Source: Sipunculus nudus (Eukaryota > Annelida > Sipuncula > Golfingiida > Sipunculidae). From it: 64,000 nt of DNA. The DNA lies in assembly GCA_026874595.1 (NCBI GenBank), contig CM049320.1, forward strand, positions 45,954,714 through 46,018,713, written 5' to 3'. The translations under genes were made by a program, and so were the position numbers. Of this stretch, positions 23,901 to 39,200 are shown one piece after another; the stretch's first letter is position 1; every line of letters begins with the position of its first letter. The notes beneath the pieces are model-generated. The model was not told where the DNA came from. It was given only the letters and a program-made list of their open reading frames with translations, and did no database searches.

Positions 23901-24742
23901 TGCTTTCGAGATATTAGTGTATGACGCGGTATGTATCAGTTTCAAACGGATGCCTGCATATCTGTGGCCTATAGGGCATGTCACCGTGAAATCGCGAAAT
24001 CTCATTCGACGAGAAACGGTGCGAGATTTTGCAAGATTTTTGGTTGGATCACCGAGAACTCACCAAGGGCTACAAGATGCAAAAATTTTGACCTCTCTAG
24101 CATAAAAACTGACAGAGTTAGAAGCTGAAAACTGCATATTTTCAAAATTCAAAGGTTTTACCCCAAAAATAGAGAAATCTGGCAATAGCGCACTTTGGCA
24201 CCTATGCGCAAAAATAAGCCCATGGACCCTAGTTTAAGGTGCTGTGATGGAAATGGCCCAATGTTTAATAGTTCTGGAGGTATAGCACCAAAACAAATTT
24301 TCATGTTTTTTCATCTGCAACGCCCCCTGGCGGCCATTTCCAAAATCTGAAAAACCCGTTTCGAGATATTCTTATGTTACATAAAATATCTCAGAATCAG
24401 TAAAATTGCTGCAAATTTGAAAAATATCACGAAATTCCATGATTTCTCCCCAAAATTGCGTAACCATGGTAACAGCGAAATGAGGCAATTTTGCAGTGTT
24501 GGAAGTGGCCATGCAGTGGCAAATAAAACGGGCTACAGATTAGGTGCCTACGGCTATTTTTGACGAAGGTATGAAGAAAAAACCGTTTTTGAGCTTTTTG
24601 GTGACCCTGACCTTGACCCTTGACCGATCATGACCAAAAACAATAGGCTCCGAGAAGAACCGATTATACACTCTATCTATAAGTATCAGGACGATTGGTG
24701 CAAAATTGTGGCCTGTAGAGCGGGGACATACAGACAAACAAA
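20923..24742 (+). repeat. Units 14-16: linked delta-A / T144 variants
   Basis: One A is lost in the CAGTAAAATTGCTG block of units 14 (~21857) and 15 (~23130). In each case the following unit has C-to-T at offset 144 (22340 in unit 15, 23613 in unit 16). The same pair is found at 27/28 (~38417 and 38900). Seen across the junction, these are three copies of one variant. Confidence 0.85.
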
Positions 24743-27290
24743 CAAACGGAACTGATCAACATACTTGTCGAAATCTCTGATTCCGGCAAGCAATAAACTA
24801 TAACGCGACAGAAATGGCAAACCGGCCCGCAAAGAGTGCCTGTGGTCACTTATTTTATACGGCGAACGCTATAATTTTTGCAGTCACGGGAAAGCGTGTC
24901 TGTCTTTCATACTAAAACGCGTGCATGCATGCGTGATGGCATATGTATTTGTGCATGCGGGTTTTAATTTTTACAAAGTTGCTAAAATTTGCGGGGACCG
25001 TGTATGATTAAACAAAAGAGGTCATGGGCAGAAAGGCCATGAAACGCCAATTCATATGGTGTACAGTTTATGTACCTAAAATGTGTAGTTTTGGAGATAT
25101 GGTTAAACAATGATAGTAGGTACGGGGTTGCAGTGCAGCGCCCCCTAGCGGTAATTTTCCAAAAACTGAACAATTGCTTTCGAGATATTAGTGTATGACG
25201 CGGTATGTATCAGTTTCAAACGGATGCCTGCATATCTGTGGCCTATAGGGCATGTCACCGTGAAATCGCGAAATCTCATTCGACGAGAAACGGTGCGAGA
25301 TTTTGCAAGATTTTTGGTTGGATCACCGAGAACTCACCAAGGGCTACAAGATGCAAAAATTTTGACCTCTCTAGCATAAAAACTGACAGAGTTAGAAGCT
25401 GAAAACTGCATATTTTCAAAATTCAAAGGTTTTACCCCAAAAATAGAGAAATCTGGCAATAGCGCACTTTGGCACCTATGCGCAAAAATAAGCCCATGGA
25501 CCCTAGTTTAAGGTGCTGTGATGGAAATGGCCCAATGTTTAATAGTTCTGGAGGTATAGCACCAAAACAAATTTTCATGTTTTTTCATCTGCAACGCCCC
25601 CTGGCGGCCATTTCCAAAATCTGAAAAACCCGTTTCGAGATATTCTTATGTTACATAAAATATCTCAGAATCAGTAAAATTGCTGCAAATTTGAAAAATA
25701 TCACGAAATTCCATGATTTCTCCCCAAAATTGCGTAACCATGGTAACAGCGAAATGAGGCAATTTTGCAGTGTTGGAAGTGGCCATGCAGTGGCAAATAA
25801 AACGGGCTACAGATTAGGTGCCTACGGCTATTTTTGACGAAGGTATGAAGAAAAAACCGTTTTTGAGCTTTTTGGTGACCCTGACCTTGACCCTTGACCG
25901 ATCATGACCAAAAACAATAGGCTCCGAGAAGAACCGATTATACACTCTATCTATAAGTATCAGGACGATTGGTGCAAAATTGTGGCCTGTAGAGCGGGGA
26001 CATACAGACAAACAAACAAACGGAACTGATCAACATACTTGTCGAAATCTCTGATTCCGGCAAGCAATAAACTATAACGCGACAGAAATGGCAAACCGGC
26101 CCGCAAAGAGTGCCTGTGGTCACTTATTTTATACGGCGAACGCTATAATTTTTGCAGTCACGGGAAAGCGTGTCTGTCTTTCATACTAAAACGCGTGCAT
26201 GCATGCGTGATGGCATATGTATTTGTGCATGCGGGTTTTAATTTTTACAAAGTTGCTAAAATTTGCGGGGACCGTGTATGATTAAACAAAAGAGGTCATG
26301 GGCAGAAAGGCCATGAAACGCCAATTCATATGGTGTACAGTTTATGTACCTAAAATGTGTAGTTTTGGAGATATGGTTAAACAATGATAGTAGGTACGGG
26401 GTTGCAGTGCAGCGCCCCCTAGCGGTAATTTTCCAAAAACTGAACAATTGCTTTCGAGATATTAGTGTATGACGCGGTATGTATCAGTTTCAAACGGATG
26501 CCTGCATATCTGTGGCCTATAGGGCATGTCACCGTGAAATCGCGAAATCTCATTCGACGAGAAACGGTGCGAGATTTTGCAAGATTTTTGGTTGGATCAC
26601 CGAGAACTCACCAAGGGCTACAAGATGCAAAAATTTTGACCTCTCTAGCATAAAAACTGACAGAGTTAGAAGCTGAAAACTGCATATTTTCAAAATTCAA
26701 AGGTTTTACCCCAAAAATAGAGAAATCTGGCAATAGCGCACTTTGGCACCTATGCGCAAAAATAAGCCCATGGACCCTAGTTTAAGGTGCTGTGATGGAA
26801 ATGGCCCAATGTTTAATAGTTCTGGAGGTATAGCACCAAAACAAATTTTCATGTTTTTTCATCTGCAACGCCCCCTGGCGGCCATTTCCAAAATCTGAAA
26901 AACCCGTTTCGAGATATTCTTATGTTACATAAAATATCTCAGAATCAGTAAAATTGCTGCAAATTTGAAAAATATCACGAAATTCCATGATTTCTCCCCA
27001 AAATTGCGTAACCATGGTAACAGCGAAATGAGGCAATTTTGCAGTGTTGGAAGTGGCCATGCAGTGGCAAATAAAACGGGCTACAGATTAGGTGCCTACG
27101 GCTATTTTTGACGAAGGTATGAAGAAAAAACCGTTTTTGAGCTTTTTGGTGACCCTGACCTTGACCCTTGACCGATCATGACCAAAAACAATAGGCTCCG
27201 AGAAGAACCGATTATACACTCTATCTATAAGTATCAGGACGATTGGTGCAAAATTGTGGCCTGTAGAGCGGGGACATACAGACAAACAAA

Positions 27291-28564
27291 CAAACGGAAC
27301 TGATCAACATACTTGTCGAAATCTCTGATTCCGGCAAGCAATAAACTATAACGCGACAGAAATGGCAAACCGGCCCGCAAAGAGTGCCTGTGGTCACTTA
27401 TTTTATACGGCGAACGCTATAATTTTTGCAGTCACGGGAAAGCGTGTCTGTCTTTCATACTAAAACGCGTGCATGCATGCGTGATGGCATATGTATTTGT
27501 GCATGCGGGTTTTAATTTTTACAAAGTTGCTAAAATTTGCGGGGACCGTGTATGATTAAACAAAAGAGGTCATGGGCAGAAAGGCCATGAAACGCCAATT
27601 CATATGGTGTACAGTTTATGTACCTAAAATGTGTAGTTTTGGAGATATGGTTAAACAATGATAGTAGGTACGGGGTTGCAGTGCAGCGCCCCCTAGCGGT
27701 TATTTTCCAAAAACTGAACAATTGCTTTCGAGATATTAGTGTATGACGCGGTATGTATCAGTTTCAAACGGATGCCTGCATATCTGTGGCCTATAGGGCA
27801 TGTCACCGTGAAATCGCGAAATCTCATTCGACGAGAAACGGTGCGAGATTTTGCAAGATTTTTGGTTGGATCACCGAGAACTCACCAAGGGCTACAAGAT
27901 GCAACAATTTTGACCTCTCTAGCATAAAAACTGACAGAGTTAGAAGCTGAAAACTGCATATTTTCAAAATTCAAAGGTTTTACCCCAAAAATAGAGAAAT
28001 CTGGCAATAGCGCACTTTGGCACCTATGCGCAAAAATAAGCCCATGGACCCTAGTTTAAGGTGCTGTGATGGAAATGGCCCAATGTTTAATAGTTCTGGA
28101 GGTATAGCACCAAAACAAATTTTCATGTTTTTTCATCTGCAACGCCCCCTGGCGGCCATTTCCAAAATCTGAAAAACCCGTTTCGAGATATTCTTATGTT
28201 ACATAAAATATCTCAGAATCAGTAAAATTGCTGCAAATTTGAAAAATATCACGAAATTCCATGATTTCTCCCCAAAATTGCGTAACCATGGTAACAGCGA
28301 AATGAGGCAATTTTGCAGTGTTGGAAGTGGCCATGCAGTGGCAAATAAAACGGGCTACAGATTAGGTGCCTACGGCTATTTTTGACGAAGGTATGAAGAA
28401 AAAACCGTTTTTGAGCTTTTTGGTGACCCTGACCTTGACCCTTGACCGATCATGACCAAAAACAATAGGCTCCGAGAAGAACCGATTATACACTCTATCT
28501 ATAAGTATCAGGACGATTGGTGCAAAATTGTGGCCTGTAGAGCGGGGACATACAGACAAACAAA
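27291..28564 (+). repeat. Unit 19, private variants
   Basis: A-to-T at 27701 beside CTCF-like site A and A-to-C at 27905; neither was seen elsewhere in the array. Confidence 0.8.
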
Positions 28565-31500
28565 CAAACGGAACTGATCAACATACTTGTCGAAATCTCT
28601 GATTCCGGCAAGCAATAAACTATAACGCGACAGAAATGGCAAACCGGCCCGCAAAGAGTGCCTGTGGTCACTTATTTTATACGGCGAACGCTATAATTTT
28701 TGCAGTCACGGGAAAGCGTGTCTGTCTTTCATACTAAAACGCGTGCATGCATGCGTGATGGCATATGTATTTGTGCATGCGGGTTTTAATTTTTACAAAG
28801 TTGCTAAAATTTGCGGGGACCGTGTATGATTAAACAAAAGAGGTCATGGGCAGAAAGGCCATGAAACGCCAATTCATATGGTGTACAGTTTATGTACCTA
28901 AAATGTGTAGTTTTGGAGATATGGTTAAACAATGATAGTAGGTACGGGGTTGCAGTGCAGCGCCCCCTAGCGGTAATTTTCCAAAAACTGAACAATTGCT
29001 TTCGAGATATTAGTGTATGACGCGGTATGTATCAGTTTCAAACGGATGCCTGCATATCTGTGGCCTATAGGGCATGTCACCGTGAAATCGCGAAATCTCA
29101 TTCGACGAGAAACGGTGCGAGATTTTGCAAGATTTTTGGTTGGATCACCGAGAACTCACCAAGGGCTACAAGATGCAAAAATTTTGACCTCTCTAGCATA
29201 AAAACTGACAGAGTTAGAAGCTGAAAACTGCATATTTTCAAAATTCAAAGGTTTTACCCCAAAAATAGAGAAATCTGGCAATAGCGCACTTTGGCACCTA
29301 TGCGCAAAAATAAGCCCATGGACCCTAGTTTAAGGTGCTGTGATGGAAATGGCCCAATGTTTAATAGTTCTGGAGGTATAGCACCAAAACAAATTTTCAT
29401 GTTTTTTCATCTGCAACGCCCCCTGGCGGCCATTTCCAAAATCTGAAAAACCCGTTTCGAGATATTCTTATGTTACATAAAATATCTCAGAATCAGTAAA
29501 ATTGCTGCAAATTTGAAAAATATCACGAAATTCCATGATTTCTCCCCAAAATTGCGTAACCATGGTAACAGCGAAATGAGGCAATTTTGCAGTGTTGGAA
29601 GTGGCCATGCAGTGGCAAATAAAACGGGCTACAGATTAGGTGCCTACGGCTATTTTTGACGAAGGTATGAAGAAAAAACCGTTTTTGAGCTTTTTGGTGA
29701 CCCTGACCTTGACCCTTGACCGATCATGACCAAAAACAATAGGCTCCGAGAAGAACCGATTATACACTCTATCTATAAGTATCAGGACGATTGGTGCAAA
29801 ATTGTGGCCTGTAGAGCGGGGACATACAGACAAACAAACAAACGGAACTGATCAACATACTTGTCGAAATCTCTGATTCTGGCAAGCAATAAACTATAAC
29901 GCGACAGAAATGGCAAACCGGCCCGCAAAGAGTGCCTGTGGTCACTTATTTTATACGGCGAACGCTATAATTTTTGCAGTCACGGGAAAGCGTGTCTGTC
30001 TTTCATACTAAAACGCGTGCATGCATGCGTGATGGCATATGTATTTGTGCATGCGGGTTTTAATTTTTACAAAGTTGCTAAAATTTGCGGGGACCGTGTA
30101 TGATTAAACAAAAGAGGTCATGGGCAGAAAGGCCATGAAACGCCAATTCATATGGTGTACAGTTTATGTACCTAAAATGTGTAGTTTTGGAGATATGGTT
30201 AAACAATGATAGTAGGTACGGGGTTGCAGTGCAGCGCCCCCTAGCGGTAATTTTCCAAAAACTGAACAATTGCTTTCGAGATATTAGTGTATGACGCGGT
30301 ATGTATCAGTTTCAAACGGATGCCTGCATATCTGTGGCCTATAGGGCATGTCACCGTGAAATCGCGAAATCTCATTCGACGAGAAACGGTGCGAGATTTT
30401 GCAAGATTTTTGGTTGGATCACCGAGAACTCACCAAGGGCTACAAGATGCAAAAATTTTGACCTCTCTAGCATAAAAACTGACAGAGTTAGAAGCTGAAA
30501 ACTGCATATTTTCAAAATTCAAAGGTTTTACCCCAAAAATAGAGAAATCTGGCAATAGCGCACTTTGGCACCTATGCGCAAAAATAAGCCCATGGACCCT
30601 AGTTTAAGGTGCTGTGATGGAAATGGCCCAATGTTTAATAGTTCTGGAGGTATAGCACCAAAACAAATTTTCATGTTTTTTCATCTGCAACGCCCCCTGG
30701 CGGCCATTTCCAAAATCTGAAAAACCCGTTTCGAGATATTCTTATGTTACATAAAATATCTCAGAATCAGTAAAATTGCTGCAAATTTGAAAAATATCAC
30801 GAAATTCCATGATTTCTCCCCAAAATTGCGTAACCATGGTAACAGCGAAATGAGGCAATTTTGCAGTGTTGGAAGTGGCCATGCAGTGGCAAATAAAACG
30901 GGCTACAGATTAGGTGCCTACGGCTATTTTTGACGAAGGTATGAAGAAAAAACCGTTTTTGAGCTTTTTGGTGACCCTGACCTTGACCCTTGACCGATCA
31001 TGACCAAAAACAATAGGCTCCGAGAAGAACCGATTATACACTCTATCTATAAGTATCAGGACGATTGGTGCAAAATTGTGGCCTGTAGAGCGGGGACATA
31101 CAGACAAACAAACAAACGGAACTGATCAACATACTTGTCGAAATCTCTGATTCCGGCAAGCAATAAACTATAACGCGACAGAAATGGCAAACCGGCCCGC
31201 AAAGAGTGCCTGTGGTCACTTATTTTATACGGCGAACGCTATAATTTTTGCAGTCACGGGAAAGCGTGTCTGTCTTTCATACTAAAACGCGTGCATGCAT
31301 GCGTGATGGCATATGTATTTGTGCATGCGGGTTTTAATTTTTACAAAGTTGCTAAAATTTGCGGGGACCGTGTATGATTAAACAAAAGAGGTCATGGGCA
31401 GAAAGGCCATGAAACGCCAATTCATATGGTGTACAGTTTATGTACCTAAAATGTGTAGTTTTGGAGATATGGTTAAACAATGATAGTAGGTACGGGGTTG

Positions 31501-34500
31501 CAGTGCAGCGCCCCCTAGCGGTAATTTTCCAAAAACTGAACAATTGCTTTCGAGATATTAGTGTATGACGCGGTATGTATCAGTTTCAAACGGATGCCTG
31601 CATATCTGTGGCCTATAGGGCATGTCACCGTGAAATCGCGAAATCTCATTCGACGAGAAACGGTGCGAGATTTTGCAAGATTTTTGGTTGGATCACCGAG
31701 AACTCACCAAGGGCTACAAGATGCAAAAATTTTGACCTCTCTAGCATAAAAACTGACAGAGTTAGAAGCTGAAAACTGCATATTTTCAAAATTCAAAGGT
31801 TTTACCCCAAAAATAGAGAAATCTGGCAATAGCGCACTTTGGCACCTATGCGCAAAAATAAGCCCATGGACCCTAGTTTAAGGTGCTGTGATGGAAATGG
31901 CCCAATGTTTAATAGTTCTGGAGGTATAGCACCAAAACAAATTTTCATGTTTTTTCATCTGCAACGCCCCCTGGCGGCCATTTCCAAAATCTGAAAAACC
32001 CGTTTCGAGATATTCTTATGTTACATAAAATATCTCAGAATCAGTAAAATTGCTGCAAATTTGAAAAATATCACGAAATTCCATGATTTCTCCCCAAAAT
32101 TGCGTAACCATGGTAACAGCGAAATGAGGCAATTTTGCAGTGTTGGAAGTGGCCATGCAGTGGCAAATAAAACGGGCTACAGATTAGGTGCCTACGGCTA
32201 TTTTTGACGAAGGTATGAAGAAAAAACCGTTTTTGAGCTTTTTGGTGACCCTGACCTTGACCCTTGACCGATCATGACCAAAAACAATAGGCTCCGAGAA
32301 GAACCGATTATACACTCTATCTATAAGTATCAGGACGATTGGTGCAAAATTGTGGCCTGTAGAGCGGGGACATACAGACAAACAAACAAACGGAACTGAT
32401 CAACATACTTGTCGAAATCTCTGATTCCGGCAAGCAATAAACTATAACGCGACAGAAATGGCAAACCGGCCCGCAAAGAGTGCCTGTGGTCACTTATTTT
32501 ATACGGCGAACGCTATAATTTTTGCAGTCACGGGAAAGCGTGTCTGTCTTTCATACTAAAACGCGTGCATGCATGCGTGATGGCATATGTATTTGTGCAT
32601 GCGGGTTTTAATTTTTACAAAGTTGCTAAAATTTGCGGGGACCGTGTATGATTAAACAAAAGAGGTCATGGGCAGAAAGGCCATGAAACGCCAATTCATA
32701 TGGTGTACAGTTTATGTACCTAAAATGTGTAGTTTTGGAGATATGGTTAAACAATGATAGTAGGTACGGGGTTGCAGTGCAGCGCCCCCTAGCGGTAATT
32801 TTCCAAAAACTGAACAATTGCTTTCGAGATATTAGTGTATGACGCGGTATGTATCAGTTTCAAACGGATGCCTGCATATCTGTGGCCTATAGGGCATGTC
32901 ACCGTGAAATCGCGAAATCTCATTCGACGAGAAACGGTGCGAGATTTTGCAAGATTTTTGGTTGGATCACCGAGAACTCACCAAGGGCTACAAGATGCAA
33001 AAATTTTGACCTCTCTAGCATAAAAACTGACAGAGTTAGAAGCTGAAAACTGCATATTTTCAAAATTCAAAGGTTTTACCCCAAAAATAGAGAAATCTGG
33101 CAATAGCGCACTTTGGCACCTATGCGCAAAAATAAGCCCATGGACCCTAGTTTAAGGTGCTGTGATGGAAATGGCCCAATGTTTAATAGTTCTGGAGGTA
33201 TAGCACCAAAACAAATTTTCATGTTTTTTCATCTGCAACGCCCCCTGGCGGCCATTTCCAAAATCTGAAAAACCCGTTTCGAGATATTCTTATGTTACAT
33301 AAAATATCTCAGAATCAGTAAAATTGCTGCAAATTTGAAAAATATCACGAAATTCCATGATTTCTCCCCAAAATTGCGTAACCATGGTAACAGCGAAATG
33401 AGGCAATTTTGCAGTGTTGGAAGTGGCCATGCAGTGGCAAATAAAACGGGCTACAGATTAGGTGCCTACGGCTATTTTTGACGAAGGTATGAAGAAAAAA
33501 CCGTTTTTGAGCTTTTTGGTGACCCTGACCTTGACCCTTGACCGATCATGACCAAAAACAATAGGCTCCGAGAAGAACCGATTATACACTCTATCTATAA
33601 GTATCAGGACGATTGGTGCAAAATTGTGGCCTGTAGAGCGGGGACATACAGACAAACAAACAAACGGAACTGATCAACATACTTGTCGAAATCTCTGATT
33701 CCGGCAAGCAATAAACTATAACGCGACAGAAATGGCAAACCGGCCCGCAAAGAGTGCCTGTGGTCACTTATTTTATACGGCGAACGCTATAATTTTTGCA
33801 GTCACGGGAAAGCGTGTCTGTCTTTCATACTAAAACGCGTGCATGCATGCGTGATGGCATATGTATTTGTGCATGCGGGTTTTAATTTTTACAAAGTTGC
33901 TAAAATTTGCGGGGACCGTGTATGATTAAACAAAAGAGGTCATGGGCAGAAAGGCCATGAAACGCCAATTCATATGGTGTACAGTTTATGTACCTAAAAT
34001 GTGTAGTTTTGGAGATATGGTTAAACAATGATAGTAGGTACGGGGTTGCAGTGCAGCGCCCCCTAGCGGTAATTTTCCAAAAACTGAACAATTGCTTTCG
34101 AGATATTAGTGTATGACGCGGTATGTATCAGTTTCAAACGGATGCCTGCATATCTGTGGCCTATAGGGCATGTCACCGTGAAATCGCGAAATCTCATTCG
34201 ACGAGAAACGGTGCGAGATTTTGCAAGATTTTTGGTTGGATCACCGAGAACTCACCAAGGGCTACAAGATGCAAAAATTTTGACCTCTCTAGCATAAAAA
34301 CTGACAGAGTTAGAAGCTGAAAACTGCATATTTTCAAAATTCAAAGGTTTTACCCCAAAAATAGAGAAATCTGGCAATAGCGCACTTTGGCACCTATGCG
34401 CAAAAATAAGCCCATGGACCCTAGTTTAAGGTGCTGTGATGGAAATGGCCCAATGTTTAATAGTTCTGGAGGTATAGCACCAAAACAAATTTTCATGTTT

Positions 34501-36208
34501 TTTCATCTGCAACGCCCCCTGGCGGCCATTTCCAAAATCTGAAAAACCCGTTTCGAGATATTCTTATGTTACATAAAATATCTCAGAATCAGTAAAATTG
34601 CTGCAAATTTGAAAAATATCACGAAATTCCATGATTTCTCCCCAAAATTGCGTAACCATGGTAACAGCGAAATGAGGCAATTTTGCAGTGTTGGAAGTGG
34701 CCATGCAGTGGCAAATAAAACGGGCTACAGATTAGGTGCCTACGGCTATTTTTGACGAAGGTATGAAGAAAAAACCGTTTTTGAGCTTTTTGGTGACCCT
34801 GACCTTGACCCTTGACCGATCATGACCAAAAACAATAGGCTCCGAGAAGAACCGATTATACACTCTATCTATAAGTATCAGGACGATTGGTGCAAAATTG
34901 TGGCCTGTAGAGCGGGGACATACAGACAAACAAACAAACGGAACTGATCAACATACTTGTCGAAATCTCTGATTCCGGCAAGCAATAAACTATAACGCGA
35001 CAGAAATGGCAAACCGGCCCGCAAAGAGTGCCTGTGGTCACTTATTTTATACGGCGAACGCTATAATTTTTGCAGTCACGGGAAAGCGTGTCTGTCTTTC
35101 ATACTAAAACGCGTGCATGCATGCGTGATGGCATATGTATTTGTGCATGCGGGTTTTAATTTTTACAAAGTTGCTAAAATTTGCGGGGACCGTGTATGAT
35201 TAAACAAAAGAGGTCATGGGCAGAAAGGCCATGAAACGCCAATTCATATGGTGTACAGTTTATGTACCTAAAATGTGTAGTTTTGGAGATATGGTTAAAC
35301 AATGATAGTAGGTACGGGGTTGCAGTGCAGCGCCCCCTAGCGGTAATTTTCCAAAAACTGAACAATTGCTTTCGAGATATTAGTGTATGACGCGGTATGT
35401 ATCAGTTTCAAACGGATGCCTGCATATCTGTGGCCTATAGGGCATGTCACCGTGAAATCGCGAAATCTCATTCGACGAGAAACGGTGCGAGATTTTGCAA
35501 GATTTTTGGTTGGATCACCGAGAACTCACCAAGGGCTACAAGATGCAAAAATTTTGACCTCTCTAGCATAAAAACTGACAGAGTTAGAAGCTGAAAACTG
35601 CATATTTTCAAAATTCAAAGGTTTTACCCCAAAAATAGAGAAATCTGGCAATAGCGCACTTTGGCACCTATGCGCAAAAATAAGCCCATGGACCCTAGTT
35701 TAAGGTGCTGTGATGGAAATGGCCCAATGTTTAATAGTTCTGGAGGTATAGCACCAAAACAAATTTTCATGTTTTTTCATCTGCAACGCCCCCTGGCGGC
35801 CATTTCCAAAATCTGAAAAACCCGTTTCGAGATATTCTTATGTTACATAAAATATCTCAGAATCAGTAAAATTGCTGCAAATTTGAAAAATATCACGAAA
35901 TTCCATGATTTCTCCCCAAAATTGCGTAACCATGGTAACAGCGAAATGAGGCAATTTTGCAGTGTTGGAAGTGGCCATGCAGTGGCAAATAAAACGGGCT
36001 ACAGATTAGGTGCCTACGGCTATTTTTGACGAAGGTATGAAGAAAAAACCGTTTTTGAGCTTTTTGGTGACCCTGACCTTGACCCTTGACCGATCATGAC
36101 CAAAAACAATAGGCTCCGAGAAGAACCGATTATACACTCTATCTATAAGTATCAGGACGATTGGTGCAAAATTGTGGCCTGTAGAGCGGGGACATACAGA
36201 CAAACAAA

Positions 36209-39200
36209 CAAACGGAACTGATCAACATACTTGTCGAAATCTCTGATTCCGGCAAGCAATAAACTATAACGCGACAGAAATGGCAAACCGGCCCGCAAAG
36301 AGTGCCTGTGGTCACTTATTTTATACGGCGAACGCTATAATTTTTGCAGTCACGGGAAAGCGTGTCTGTCTTTCATACTAAAACGCGTGCATGCATGCGT
36401 GATGGCATATGTATTTGTGCATGCGGGTTTTAATTTTTACAAAGTTGCTAAAATTTGCGGGGACCGTGTATGATTAAACAAAAGAGGTCATGGGCAGAAA
36501 GGCCATGAAACGCCAATTCATATGGTGTACAGTTTATGTACCTAAAATGTGTAGTTTTGGAGATATGGTTAAACAATGATAGTAGGTACGGGGTTGCAGT
36601 GCAGCGCCCCCTAGCGGTAATTTTCCAAAAACTGAACAATTGCTTTCGAGATATTAGTGTATGACGCGGTATGTATCAGTTTCAAACGGATGCCTGCATA
36701 TCTGTGGCCTATAGGGCATGTCACCGTGAAATCGCGAAATCTCATTCGACGAGAAACGGTGCGAGATTTTGCAAGATATTTGGTTGGATCACCGAGAACT
36801 CACCAAGGGCTACAAGATGCAAAAATTTTGACCTCTCTAGCATAAAAACTGACAGAGTTAGAAGCTGAAAACTGCATATTTTCAAAATTCAAAGGTTTTA
36901 CCCCAAAAATAGAGAAATCTGGCAATAGCGCACTTTGGCACCTATGCGCAAAAATAAGCCCATGGACCCTAGTTTAAGGTGCTGTGATGGAAATGGCCCA
37001 ATGTTTAATAGTTCTGGAGGTATAGCACCAAAACAAATTTTCATGTTTTTTCATCTGCAACGCCCCCTGGCGGCCATTTCCAAAATCTGAAAAACCCGTT
37101 TCGAGATATTCTTATGTTACATAAAATATCTCAGAATCAGTAAAATTGCTGCAAATTTGAAAAATATCACGAAATTCCATGATTTCTCCCCAAAATTGCG
37201 TAACCATGGTAACAGCGAAATGAGGCAATTTTGCAGTGTTGGAAGTGGCCATGCAGTGGCAAATAAAACGGGCTACAGATTAGGTGCCTATGGCTATTTT
37301 TGACGAAGGTATGAAGAAAAAACCGTTTTTGAGCTTTTTGGTGACCCTGACCTTGACCCTTGACCGATCATGACCAAAAACAATAGGCTCCGAGAAGAAC
37401 CGATTATACACTCTATCTATAAGTATCAGGACGATTGGTGCAAAATTGTGGCCTGTAGAGCGGGGACATACAGACAAACAAACAAACGGAACTGATCAAC
37501 ATACTTGTCGAAATCTCTGATTCCGGCAAGCAATAAACTATAACGCGACAGAAATGGCAAACCGGCCCGCAAAGAGTGCCTGTGGTCACTTATTTTATAC
37601 GGCGAACGCTATAATTTTTGCAGTCACGGGAAAGCGTGTCTGTCTTTCATACTAAAACGCGTGCATGCATGCGTGATGGCATATGTATTTGTGCATGCGG
37701 GTTTTAATTTTTACAAAGTTGCTAAAATTTGCGGGGACCGTGTATGATTAAACAAAAGAGGTCATGGGCAGAAAGGCCATGAAACGCCAATTCATATGGT
37801 GTACAGTTTATGTACCTAAAATGTGTAGTTTTGGAGATATGGTTAAACAATGATAGTAGGTACGGGGTTGCAGTGCAGCGCCCCCTAGCGGTAATTTTCC
37901 AAAAACTGAACAATTGCTTTCGAGATATTAGTGTATGACGCGGTATGTATCAGTTTCAAACGGATGCCTGCATATCTGTGGCCTATAGGGCATGTCACCG
38001 TGAAATCGCGAAATCTCATTCGACGAGAAACGGTGCGAGATTTTGCAAGATTTTTGGTTGGATCACCGAGAACTCACCAAGGGCTACAAGATGCAAAAAT
38101 TTTGACCTCTCTAGCATAAAAACTGACAGAGTTAGAAGCTGAAAACTGCATATTTTCAAAATTCAAAGGTTTTACCCCAAAAATAGAGAAATCTGGCAAT
38201 AGCGCACTTTGGCACCTATGCGCAAAAATAAGCCCATGGACCCTAGTTTAAGGTGCTGTGATGGAAATGGCCCAATGTTTAATAGTTCTGGAGGTATAGC
38301 ACCAAAACAAATTTTCATGTTTTTTCATCTGCAACGCCCCCTGGCGGCCATTTCCAAAATCTGAAAAACCCGTTTCGAGATATTCTTATGTTACATAAAA
38401 TATCTCAGAATCAGTAAATTGCTGCAAATTTGAAAAATATCACGAAATTCCATGATTTCTCCCCAAAATTGCGTAACCATGGTAACAGCGAAATGAGGCA
38501 ATTTTGCAGTGTTGGAAGTGGCCATGCAGTGGCAAATAAAACGGGCTACAGATTAGGTGCCTACGGCTATTTTTGACGAAGGTATGAAGAAAAAACCGTT
38601 TTTGAGCTTTTTGGTGACCCTGACCTTGACCCTTGACCGATCATGACCAAAAACAATAGGCTCCGAGAAGAACCGATTATACACTCTATCTATAAGTATC
38701 AGGACGATTGGTGCAAAATTGTGGCCTGTAGAGCGGGGACATACAGACAAACAAACAAACGGAACTGATCAACATACTTGTCGAAATCTCTGATTCCGGC
38801 AAGCAATAAACTATAACGCGACAGAAATGGCAAACCGGCCCGCAAAGAGTGCCTGTGGTCACTTATTTTATACGGCGAACGCTATAATTTTTGCAGTCAT
38901 GGGAAAGCGTGTCTGTCTTTCATACTAAAACGCGTGCATGCATGCGTGATGGCATATGTATTTGTGCATGCGGGTTTTAATTTTTACAAAGTTGCTAAAA
39001 TTTGCGGGGACCGTGTATGATTAAACAAAAGAGGTCATGGGCAGAAAGGCCATGAAACGCCAATTCATATGGTGTACAGTTTATGTACCTAAAATGTGTA
39101 GTTTTGGAGATATGGTTAAACAATGATAGTAGGTACGGGGTTGCAGTGCAGCGCCCCCTAGCGGTAATTTTCCAAAAACTGAACAATTGCTTTCGAGATA

